Source: Epiperipatus broadwayi
Taxonomy: Eukaryota > Onychophora > Udeonychophora > Euonychophora > Peripatidae
Assembly (NCBI GenBank): GCA_028023455.1
Contig: JAQFVV010012979.1
Span: forward strand, 186,001 to 250,000
Length of the DNA stretch: 64,000 nucleotides
Direction: 5' to 3'
Part shown: positions 35,466 through 45,616 of the stretch, piece by piece
Layout of the letters: every line of letters starts with the position of its first letter
How positions within the stretch are numbered: the first letter of the stretch is position 1
Translations under genes and position numbers: made by a program
Notes under the pieces: generated by a model
Seen by the model: the letters and a program-made list of their open reading frames with translations, nothing else
What the model was told of the DNA's origin: nothing
Databases searched by the model: none

Positions 35466-38110
35466 AGTTAATTGGTTAATATAATATTTACTTTAATCAA
35501 TAATAATTTAAAGTAATATACATGAACATATAATTGCAACTGTCTTTACTCATCTCAATAAGAATCACACTTGTATCTTTATCAATCATCAGATCAATTC
35601 ATATATAATTGCTATCTTAATGCAACTGTCACTTTTTACTAAAATAATTATGATAAGCTTCTAATTGTTTATTAAATAGTTAAGAATGTCTAATCAATTA
35701 ATTTATTGCTATATAAAAATCTCTACCTAAGCAGATAATAAACATTACATTCAATACAAAAAAATGATATGTAATCATACTTTCTTATTTATCCTATGAT
35801 TTGATTTCTGGACTATTTTGTAACTTCTTCTAATTAATTATGTAGTATCATCAAAATTAATGATTATCATCTTATCCAAATATGATTAAACAATAAATTT
35901 GCATTGTAAAACTGAATGACAACCAAGCAAGTTTACTTGTTTAAAATTAATTCAAAATTTATCAACAAATGGATATAAATTAAAATCAAAAATCTATATG
36001 AAAAATACATCTTTAAAATGTAAACATATAAACTGATTAAGTTTTATGCAATAAGTTTTTAATTGACATTATTTTTTTTAAATTGAATAGGTGAATGTAT
36101 ATCAAACTTCACCCATGAAATTTTAAAATAAATGTATATTTATATAACACAGACATGTAACACATAAGCACTTTTCAAAATATAAGAAAGTCAAGGATAT
36201 GTTTATCCTACATATCATATATATATATATATATATATTGTAACCTTATATTTTAGTGTAAAATATAAAGATTGATAGAACTGATTTAAAACTTTGTCTT
36301 CTTCTTGGTGATTTGACTGCCTTGGTTTGCATTTTGAACAGACTATCTACTTGCATTCAAAATAATTTATTGGTGAGAATAAGTAATATTTTGCCTTGCT
36401 CATTGCCTGTATTATTTTAATGTATTTAAAATTGCTCTTTTCCATCCACTGATTTGGGTCAAATATGTTTAACTTGTAAGAAATTGACAGCACACATCAA
36501 GTTTAGTAAAATGTGATTAAAAATAATAATAATTCTTATTTATTTAAAATAATCTTAGAAATTATTTTCATTTAATTCAAAAGCCATTTGTTTAACTAAT
36601 TTTTAATTATTAGATAAAAATATAATAAATACACATGTGTGTTTCAGTGAAAGTGAGCATTTCAGTGAAAGAGAACATTCATATTATTATTTAGAGACAA
36701 AATGGTGAAGCATAACATGTAAACAAAACATGTTATGCATATTTTAAAAAATTATTGACAAGCAGATGGGTTAACTAAGAATTCTCATATGAATTTAAAT
36801 ATAATATGGTGATATTTAATAACAGTATGAGTTGCTGAATTTAAAGGATCTGTTCAAGTCTGCCAGCCAAGTGAATCAAATCACTAATAATTTGCTCAAT
36901 ATCTACATTTGAAATATGTTGGAATGCTTAACTTTAAAAGTAGAATTAATAGAAGAACATTAGTATGTTTTGGAATATTTTATTACATACAAACTGGCAA
37001 CATTAAATAAATATTTTAATTGCAGATGTTTTCAAACATGAAAACTTTATTTTTCAAAAAAAAAAAAAAGAGGTTTAAAATCAAATTTAAATGTTAAATT
37101 TTAGTGAAACGCTACTTTAATGTTTTGTGTATCAGTAATTAAATAATAAATAATTGATTATTTTATCTGAATGTATACTGCCAATAATGTATTTACTATT
37201 TAATTTGTTTACTACTTGAATAATGGTAACAACCTTTAAATAATTAACTAAAATTACTTGTTGATTTCTATCGTCAATTTTGAACTATTAAATTATTTTG
37301 CTTTAATTATTATTCCTAGATTTAAATGTGGAGAGATAAATTAATATAGCCTGGATATAATAAACTTGGAACAATGCTATATAAAAATGTAAAATTTAAT
37401 AACTTATGAAGGACATTTTCATTTAAACTCTACATGTCATATTTTGGAAATATCTCATATTCATGGAGCCCATGTAAAATTCATTAATTTAAAAGTACTC
37501 ATAATAACTAGAACAAACGGATATAATCACATCTATGGAATTTGGCTATAATTTATAATTATTACTTTGTGTAATGTGTATTTATTGTTCAAGACATTTT
37601 ATATTGATTTCACGGATAATATTTAATATTCCAAAAATGTTGTACACTTTTATTTATGTATTTAAGTAAGAATGAATTAATTTTAATTTTTATTGTTATA
37701 TGAACTTATATGTGAGGTTCATGATTTATACTTTTACTATGTTTAAATTAAATTCATGGGATTGAATAAAATATTTATTTGAGGAAATAGCGCTTGCGAA
37801 AAGCTTGAGAATTACTAATAAATTTATGGTGTGTGTCAACCTCTTATGAAGTGTCTTATGAGTCTTTCCAGAGTTCTGTTCCTATACTCATGTCACTTGT
37901 ATTACATTGTTACTATGTTTATATTTTAAGCAAGATAATTCAGTATATTAGTTGTCCTTATTATTGAAACACTTTTCATTATGTATGAACCCACATCTGC
38001 TAAATTGCTGGTGTTTTTCTGAATTGTCAGAATAACTGAGGAGGATGATTTTTGCACTTTAAATATGAAGTAAATATTAATATTGCTTTACAATGTTAAA
38101 TGGCATTAGT
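35466..38110. other. AT-rich non-coding DNA
   Basis: No gene is recognised. Two small features: a perfect 11-bp hairpin at 36710-36738 ('gcataacatgt', 7-nt loop), and a duplicated 'tttcagtgaaag' at about 36643-36672. A (TA)n run lies near 36219-36239. Confidence 0.5.
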
Positions 38111-38114
38111 CTGT

Positions 38115-38292
38115 GCTGGTGGTTAATCCACAGATTAATTATTTGCCACTTTCTGTATTTTTACACTCATTCCTGCACTGGTGGTTAATCCATGGAATTG
38201 TGTAATTATATTTGTTGCTTCATGGTGGTGTATAAACCCACAGGGCATTCAGTGTTGTATCATTCCTATGTGTAGATGAATGCATCCACAGG
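38115..38292 (+). repeat. Four degenerate copies of a short hairpin motif
   Basis: Related motifs begin near 38115 ('gctggtggttaatccacag'), 38175 ('gcactggtggttaatccatg'), 38222 ('atggtggtgtataaaccca') and 38268 ('atgtgtagatgaatgcatcc'), 46-60 bp apart. Each contains a TGG...CCA core that can form a small hairpin. This is a decayed tandem array or a cluster of binding sites; nothing decides between these. Confidence 0.5.
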
Positions 38293-41153
38293 AATATCAT
38301 TTTACTTCATAAATGTAAGTTTGGGCAAAGTATTTTGTATTATTATGCTAAAATCATCTTCTTCCATCTATAAGTATAACTTATAAGTTGAGTCATAAAG
38401 TGTAGCAGGGCATCTTATCTAAATTATCCTCATAATGATTAACTGTTTGTTAATTAATATTTTATCTGAACTGAAGTCTGAATTTTCACTTTGGTTTAGC
38501 ATTGCATTATAGCTAATTCCTGCAAATATAATATTATTTATTATATTATTATAGGTTTATAGTATAGGTTTATTGGTTCTGGAACTGACACATTAGGTAT
38601 TTCATGATTTGATGTTGAATTTCAGTATAGTTTCCTCAAGGTAGAAATTAGATCAAATTATAATAAAATTTATGATTAGGCTTTTATAAAACTGTGCCTA
38701 TGATATATTTATTGAAGGAAACAAATGAAATGATATTTTATTTATTTATTTTATTTATTTGTTTATTTATGTATCTATTTATTATATTAAACATCCTACA
38801 TCAATTATTTGTTAATCATAAAGTTGTAAATAAATATTAATTTATAATTAAACTTACTGTGCCATTGCTATTTGTCATTCACAAAACCAGAAATCCTATA
38901 TCTTGAATAGAGCATACATTGCAGTACATACTGTTGTCAGTAAGACATAAGAGTTTTAGTAATATTCTGAGAAAACATTTGAATGCTTTTTGTCCTTGGT
39001 AATTTATGATGTGTAAGGTACAATAAAATCCCATTTTCCTTTTCCATCACTTTAGCTTTGCGTTGTTGATTCTAGTACATGATACAAAATTGATTGATTT
39101 TATAAACTTATAAACAGATTTACCAGGTAATGATATGATTGAATTTATTTGCTTAATGTTATAATTGTCATTCATCAATATAACAAGAGTCTCACTGCTA
39201 TTTATTAAATTATAAATTTAAGTTTATAAGGAAAGAACCCAAGTTTTCCATGCTTATTATTATTGCAAAGCTCATACCTAGACTAGCATTTGTACCAAAA
39301 CCATACATGTTACTTTTAAAGAATAATCTTTAGTAGTTCCACAAATTATACCATCTTGTCCATGGTCGGCCATAAGGTCTCATGCAATGAAAAATCGCAG
39401 ATTAAAGTTTTAAAGAATAATAAAATTACATACTTATAATTTGTCTAATGTACTTTCATATATTGCTACGATGGGTCTTTGCAGTGTACCCTGGCCATGA
39501 CCAGATTAGATCATAACAATTTCATGTTATATCATTAATTTTGTTTGTTGGGATGTGATCAGACTTTTGGGTTACAATATATATAGTTAATGAAAATAAA
39601 AATATACTAAAGATAAATCTATCTACTTGCTAATGTTGTTCTAAGAGATTAAAATAAAAACGAATACTTGAGATTAATTTATAATCAAGAATAAAAATAT
39701 GTATATATTTTAATTAAAATAATAATTACTAAGCTAGAAATATAAATTTGAATGTATAAAAAGCATACTCTGTTATACTGTAAGCATGTAAATTAAATTT
39801 CTACTTAATTTAAATTATAGTACCATTTATATTCTATACAATTATATATATAAATAATAATAATACTATATTAGCAAATGTCCTGATCAATAGTTCTCAG
39901 ATATGATACTTCCAAATAATCCTAATGTCTATTTCTTAAACCATAATCTGATGATGTTTTATTATTCCAGAAAATGTAGAATTATCTTGAAAAGCTATTA
40001 GATTTGAAACACATTTATTAATTCCAATATTTTTCAAATATTCAAATTATTCTTTCATTTAAGCAGGCATTTCATCTATGACATTATCAGTGTACAAACA
40101 ATAGTTTATATCTATGATGATGCAGTGTAGATATTTTTTTATTAAGCAAGTCATTAATTCATAAAACATAAATGAACAGACACTAGTTTCATACATGATG
40201 ATACTAAATAATCCATCAAGCTCATAAAATTATATCAGCACATGAACATACTCTTTGTGTACATTTTTCTGTTGTTAGAATTTAGGTCTTATCATTGAAA
40301 GTAGAAAATATCTGTTTTTTATATAAAGAAATATTCTGATGGTTTTTGAAAATACTAATAATTAATTTTTAAACTATCAATAAATTGTTGCTTTTCACAA
40401 ATCCTTGATAAATTTGTCCAGTTAATGGAGGAATACTATTGCTTTCACCTCATCATTCTATTCATTTAATAATTATATACTTTTAAAAATAAATAAATAA
40501 AAATCATATGAAGGAACTTAGATTTATTTTTATTGAAGCCAAAATAGAAAGCTAGTTTAATCTGCTTAGTTCGAAGAGAAACTATAACAATGCTTCATAT
40601 TAACTCTTCAGTCAGTTCCAGTCAGTGTCCCATAAATAAAAATCTCATTACACAATAACAATGACAAATAAAAAACTTGTAATTATTACAGATAACAAAT
40701 ATTTATGTTTTTAAAATATAAATAAGATTCTTTTACTCCAACATAAACTACATTCTTCCATACTACAATGGGAATATACTTTTACACATATTTTGAATAC
40801 AATATTATACAAATAAAATACCAATCATACTGGAGAAATTAAACATTTAGATGTATTATTTGTAATCTACTACTGTGAATGCAGTAACAAAAATATACAT
40901 AATAAAGAAAATAATAATTTTATCAAGACTCTAACTTTATTATCCACACCTTTATTTTTGAAATGAATAAAGTCAAATCACAAATTTTTATACTAGAATT
41001 AAGTTTTTTTCCTCAATATTAGTGTTGTCATATCAACATATTCCAATATTCTCCAAGTTAATATATTCACTATTAAAATCAAACAAAAACAATTTTTTTT
41101 ACAATTGACATTATGCCGCATATTGAAATTTATTTCAAATTTCAGTAGATACA
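38293..41153. other. AT-rich non-coding DNA
   Basis: No gene is recognised. A (TTTA)n simple repeat lies at about 38738-38782. A short frame at 40999-41187 (minus) is AT-driven. Confidence 0.5.
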
Positions 41154-41251
41154 ATATATATATATATGTTAAAACGAAGATTTGCACGGGTTAAATATAT
41201 AAAATACATATTTTGCGGGTTCATCCGTGTTAAAAACTTTTAATATCAATA

Positions 41252-41289
41252 TACTGACGTTTCGACTTGGTCACACAAGCCATCCACAG
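41252..41289 (-). ncRNA. Hammerhead-like fold in PLE terminal region, copy 1
   Basis: Identical on the minus strand to the element described at 45489-45526. It lies downstream of the copy 1 ORF, as expected for a 3' terminal repeat. Confidence 0.4.
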
Positions 41290-41383
41290 AGTTATAAAAA
41301 GGTAGAAAGACGGTTGTAGAGGCGCTACAATCACTGGTTTGAATAAAACATTAAAAATCCCACCAATAGCAAAAATGTTAAAT

Positions 41384-43732
41384 TTAAGAATGTTTTTTAA
41401 AGAAATCTTTCCAAATAGGAGGAAGTTTGCACGTATCATCTCGCTTATTGATACAATCTGGCCTTTTAAGTATCTCAATGGCTTCTCTGATTTTGCATTG
41501 GTAGAGATTATCACATCTGGATATGATCCTGGTACTAGAAAAATCTATTTTATGACCTGAATCTATAGTATGGAGTGAGAGTGCTGATGATGATGAGTGT
41601 TGTTTAACTGCATTAGCATGCTCATCTCTCCTAACACTGATGCGACGATTACTCATACCTATGTAAGAAGCTTTACAATTTTTACATGAGATTTGATAGA
41701 CACCATGAGATTCAAGAGGGATTGAATCCTTAGGCTTGGTTATTATATTGCTGATCTTTTGATGAGCAGAAAATGCTGTATCTATATTATAGCGTTTTAA
41801 TATACGTCCGATACTGTCTGTAGTTCCTTTTACATATGGAACACAAATCCTAATAGCTGACTTATCATCTTTTTGTTTCCTATTTTGTCTATTTTGGGCT
41901 TGAAATAAGGCTTTTTTTATAAATTTGTAATTATAACTATTTGCTAATAAAACACTATTAATATGATTTATTTCTTCTTTCAGATGTGTGTCATCTGAAA
42001 GGTTAATTGCTCTAGTTAAAAGAGTTTTGGCTACAGAAACTATCTGAGTTGGGTGATGATGAGAATGGAAATGTAAATATCTGTCTGTGTGTGTATCCTT
42101 TCTGTAAATAGAAAAAGATAAACTATTTGGTGTTCTGGTGACTAGAACATCAAGAAAAGGGAGTTTTCCATCAGACTCTGTCTCCATTGTAAATTTAATA
42201 TGAGGATGCATATTATTTAAATGTAAGAAAAAATCATCTAATGTATTTTTTCCATGTTGCCATATGACAAAAGTGTCATCTATGTATCTGAGCCAAATGA
42301 GAGGTTTTAAAGATGATGATTCTAAAGCACGAGTTTCTATATATTCCATGAATAAATCAGCTATTACTCCTGAGATAGGTGAGCCCATAGGAGTACCAAA
42401 AACTTGTCTGTAATGCTGTCCATTGTATACAAAATATGTATTTAAGAGACAATGTTTAATCAAAGCAATAATATGGTCTGGTAAATTGCAACGTTGTGAG
42501 ATTATATTTAAAGCTTCATCAATTGGAATGTTTGTAAACAAAGACACGACATCAAAACTGACCAGAATGTCACTAGCATTAATTTTTAAACTTTTTAAAA
42601 CAGAAATAAAATGAAGAGAGTTTTTAATATATGATTTAATAGATGGGATTGTAGGTTTAATGAAATCCGATAAGTATCTAGCTAAAATATGAGTTGGAGA
42701 ACCTATTGCACTTACTATTGGACGAAGAGGGGTATCTGGTTTGTGAATTTTTGGAAGTCCATAAAATTTTGGACAGACACAAGATTTTTCACGAGGGATT
42801 ATTTTATTTTTTATCTCTGTTTCAATAGGTGATTTATTAATAATAGCTTTTGTTGTTTTTTCCAAATATGTAGTATGATCTCTTTTTGATAGTTTATAAG
42901 TTTTATCACTAAGCAGATCTAAAATTTTATTATGGTAAATGTCACGATCCATTACAACTGTGGCATTACCTTTATCAGCTGGAAGTACAACAATTGATTT
43001 GTCCGATTTTATATTATTTAATGCTTGTCTTTCTTTCTTTGAAAAATTATTTTTAGGAAGCTTAGCTTTTTTTAAAATATTACAAATCTCAGCTCTAGCT
43101 AAATCAGCCGATGTAGAATCAATTTTATCAAGAGCTGATTCAACATTACAGACAATTTTCTCAAAAGGTATCCGGGAAGGTGTTAAAGCAAAATTGAAAC
43201 CTTTTTCTAAAACCGAAATTTCATCTGTAGAGAGGGCTTTCTTAGATAAATTGTAAACGGTTTTTTGATTTGGATACATAATGTTTGGGGATTGTGTTCT
43301 AATTAGCATTTGCAATTTTTTCTTTTGCTTTGCTGTTACCAATTCCGAATCTTTAAACGATCGAAAACTTGCAATACGATCAAAACTAGTCCACAGTAAA
43401 GGATGTATTTTATTACTAAGGAATAAACGTAAATGTAGCAATACTTTATCAATTTTGTCTAAATTTTTCCGAGTTTCTTTAATAAAAGAGTTTAAAATAA
43501 TATTGCTGGTTTTCCTTAGAATTTTACTAACATTATAATTGTTCTTGTGAAACACAATTTTACAGCAAGTGGGTATAACGTTGTGATTTTTGCACGCTAA
43601 CAAAAAAGATAAATTACAAAGTAACTTACATTTCTTACTCCACGTTCTTTCAAATATACGAAGCTGTTTAAAAATTTCCTCCCCGTAGAGGTTAGTAATG
43701 TTAAAACGAAGATTTGCACGGGTTAAATATAT
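41384..43732 (-). CDS. PLE reverse transcriptase / GIY-YIG endonuclease, copy 1
   Basis: The frame is open and corresponds to residues 9-790 of the complete copy 3 protein. It lacks the first eight codons, including both early methionines, because the copy is cut at its 5' end where it meets copy 2. An in-frame TGA sits just upstream in the neighbouring copy. The RT motifs FDVVSLFTNIP, GTPMGSPISG and YIDD, and the endonuclease core (GVY...YIG, CKNC), are all present. Amino-acid differences from copy 3 include Cys for Tyr before VCPKFYG, Phe for Leu in the YLHxHSHH block, and Thr for Asn in the LLxRAIN block. Catalytically it looks intact, but without its own start it would need upstream initiation. 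Confidence 0.93.
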   Translation of the reverse strand: MYLTRANLRFNITNLYGEEIFKQLRIFERTWSKKCKLLCNLSFLLACKNHNVIPTCCKIVFHKNNYNVSKILRKTSNIILNSFIKETRKNLDKIDKVLLHLRLFLSNKIHPLLWTSFDRIASFRSFKDSELVTAKQKKKLQMLIRTQSPNIMYPNQKTVYNLSKKALSTDEISVLEKGFNFALTPSRIPFEKIVCNVESALDKIDSTSADLARAEICNILKKAKLPKNNFSKKERQALNNIKSDKSIVVLPADKGNATVVMDRDIYHNKILDLLSDKTYKLSKRDHTTYLEKTTKAIINKSPIETEIKNKIIPREKSCVCPKFYGLPKIHKPDTPLRPIVSAIGSPTHILARYLSDFIKPTIPSIKSYIKNSLHFISVLKSLKINASDILVSFDVVSLFTNIPIDEALNIISQRCNLPDHIIALIKHCLLNTYFVYNGQHYRQVFGTPMGSPISGVIADLFMEYIETRALESSSLKPLIWLRYIDDTFVIWQHGKNTLDDFFLHLNNMHPHIKFTMETESDGKLPFLDVLVTRTPNSLSFSIYRKDTHTDRYLHFHSHHHPTQIVSVAKTLLTRAINLSDDTHLKEEINHINSVLLANSYNYKFIKKALFQAQNRQNRKQKDDKSAIRICVPYVKGTTDSIGRILKRYNIDTAFSAHQKISNIITKPKDSIPLESHGVYQISCKNCKASYIGMSNRRISVRRDEHANAVKQHSSSSALSLHTIDSGHKIDFSSTRIISRCDNLYQCKIREAIEILKRPDCINKRDDTCKLPPIWKDFFKKHS

Positions 43733-43825
43733 TTTTCAAAGAAAGAAAGACAAGCATTAAATAATATAAAATCGGACAAATCAATTGTTGTACTTCCAGC
43801 TGATAAAGGTAATGCCACAGTTGTA

Positions 43826-45394
43826 ATGGATCGTGACATTTACCATAATAAAATTTTAGATCTGCTTAGTGATAAAACTTATAAACTATCAAAAAGAGAT
43901 CATACTACATATTTGGAAAAAACAACAAAAGCTATTATTAATAAATCACCTATTGAAACAGAGATAAAAAATAAAATAATCCCTCGTGAAAAATCTTGTG
44001 TCTGTCCAAAATTTTATGGACTTCCAAAAATTCACAAACCAGATACCCCTCTTCGTCCAATAGTAAGTGCAATAGGTTCTCCAACTCATATTTTAGCTAG
44101 ATACTTATCGGATTTCATTAAACCTACAATCCCATCTATTAAATCATATATTAAAAACTCTCTTCATTTTATTTCTGTTTTAAAAAGTTTAAAAATTAAT
44201 GCTAGTGACATTCTGGTCAGTTTTGATGTCGTGTCTTTGTTTACAAACATTCCAATTGATGAAGCTTTAAATATAATCTCACAACGTTGCAATTTACCAG
44301 ACCATATTATTGCTTTGATTAAACATTGTCTCTTAAATACATATTTTGTATACAATGGACAGCATTACAGACAAGTTTTTGGTACTCCTATGGGCTCACC
44401 TATCTCAGGAGTAATAGCTGATTTATTCATGGAATATATAGAAACTCGTGCTTTAGAATCATCATCTTTAAAACCTCTCATTTGGCTCAGATACATAGAT
44501 GACACTTTTGTCATATGGCAACATGGAAAAAATACATTAGATGATTTTTTCTTACATTTAAATAATATGCATCCTCATATTAAATTTACAATGGAGACAG
44601 AGTCTGATGGAAAACTCCCTTTTCTTGATGTTCTAGTCACCAGAACACCAAATAGTTTATCTTTTTCTATTTACAGAAAGGATACACACACAGACAGATA
44701 TTTACATTTCCATTCTCATCATCACCCAACTCAGATAGTTTCTGTAGCCAAAACTCTTTTAAATAGAGCAATTAACCTTTCAGATGACACACATCTGAAA
44801 GAAGAAATAAATCATATTAATAGTGTTTTATTAGCAAATAGTTATAATTACAAATTTATAAAAAAAGCCTTATTTCAAGCCCAAAATAGACAAAATAGGA
44901 AACAAAAAGATGATAAGTCAGCTATTAGGATTTGTGTTCCATATGTAAAAGGAACTACAGACAGTATCGGACGTATATTAAAACGCTATAATATAGATAC
45001 AGCATTTTCTGCTCATCAAAAGATCAGCAATATAATAACCAAGCCTAAGGATTCAATCCCTCTTGAATCTCATGGTGTCTATCAAATCTCATGTAAAAAT
45101 TGTAAAGCTTCTTACATAGGTATGAGTAATCATCGCATCAGTGTTAGGAGAGATGAGCATGCTAATGCAGTTAAACAACACTCATCATCATCAGCACTCT
45201 CACTCCATACTATAGATTCAGGTCATAAAATAGATTTTTCTAGTACCAGGATCATATCCAGATGTGATAATCTCTACCAATGCAAAATCAGAGAAGCCAT
45301 TGAGATACTTAAAAGGCCAGATTGTATCAATAAGCGAGATGATACGTGCAAACTTCCTCCTATTTGGAAAGATTTCTTTAAAAAACATTCTTAA
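43826..45394 (+). CDS. PLE reverse transcriptase / endonuclease, copy 2 (5'-truncated)
   Basis: Homology to copy 3 begins at 43731, about residue 238; the first methionine in frame is at 43826 (residue 269 of copy 3), giving 522 residues. All RT catalytic motifs and the GIY-YIG domain are present. The N-terminal 237 residues are absent. One difference, His for Arg in the MSNxRISVRR block, falls in the endonuclease core. The stop at 45392-45394 is followed directly by the terminal region that leads into copy 3. A 5'-truncated copy upstream of a full one is the usual PLE arrangement and supplies the upstream pLTR. Confidence 0.93.
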   Translation: MDRDIYHNKILDLLSDKTYKLSKRDHTTYLEKTTKAIINKSPIETEIKNKIIPREKSCVCPKFYGLPKIHKPDTPLRPIVSAIGSPTHILARYLSDFIKPTIPSIKSYIKNSLHFISVLKSLKINASDILVSFDVVSLFTNIPIDEALNIISQRCNLPDHIIALIKHCLLNTYFVYNGQHYRQVFGTPMGSPISGVIADLFMEYIETRALESSSLKPLIWLRYIDDTFVIWQHGKNTLDDFFLHLNNMHPHIKFTMETESDGKLPFLDVLVTRTPNSLSFSIYRKDTHTDRYLHFHSHHHPTQIVSVAKTLLNRAINLSDDTHLKEEINHINSVLLANSYNYKFIKKALFQAQNRQNRKQKDDKSAIRICVPYVKGTTDSIGRILKRYNIDTAFSAHQKISNIITKPKDSIPLESHGVYQISCKNCKASYIGMSNHRISVRRDEHANAVKQHSSSSALSLHTIDSGHKIDFSSTRIISRCDNLYQCKIREAIEILKRPDCINKRDDTCKLPPIWKDFFKKHS

Positions 45395-45616
45395 ATTTAA
45401 CATTTTTGCTATTGGTGGGATTTTTAATGTTTTATTCAAACCAGTGATTGTAGCGCCTCTACAACCGTCTTTCTACCTTTTTATAACTCTGTGGATGGCT
45501 TGTGTGACCAAGTCGAAACGTCAGTATATTGATATTAAAAGTTTTTAACACGGATGAACCCGCAAAATATGTATTTTATATATTTAACCCGTGCAAATCT
45601 TCGTTTTAACATTACT
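45395..45616 (+). repeat. PLE inter-copy terminal region (pLTR-like)
   Basis: The sequence from the copy 2 stop to the shared 'cttcgttttaacat' block. The same sequence follows the ORFs of copy 1 (inverted) and copy 3. The copy 3 ORF begins inside it (ATG at 45554). Copy 1 carries about 40 nt beyond the copy 3 end point, which equals the start of the next unit. Its template therefore read through into a tandem neighbour. Confidence 0.8.
45489..45526 (+). ncRNA. Hammerhead-ribozyme-like fold upstream of PLE ORF
   Basis: Read as RNA: a CUGUGGA box (45489-45495), stem II of ggcttg (45497-45502) with caagtc (45509-45514), GAAA (45515-45518), then a two-pair stem III with loop GUCA and a GUA cleavage triplet ending at 45526. 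Flanking sequences 'cctttttata' and 'tattaaaag' can form a stem I. Hammerhead motifs with very short stem III are known from PLEs. The weak point is U where the core CUGANGA has an invariant A, so activity is doubtful. Predicted cleavage leaves a 27-nt leader before the copy 3 ATG. Confidence 0.45.

Noticed and set aside
36643-36672. Duplicated tttcagtgaaag as an interferon-type response element
   Set aside because: A short motif pair in AT-rich DNA with no promoter context.
41339-43538. Plus-strand frames opposite PLE copy 1, and the matching minus-strand frames in copies 2 and 3
   Set aside because: They are antisense shadows of the RT/endonuclease ORF, repeated in each copy because the DNA is the same.
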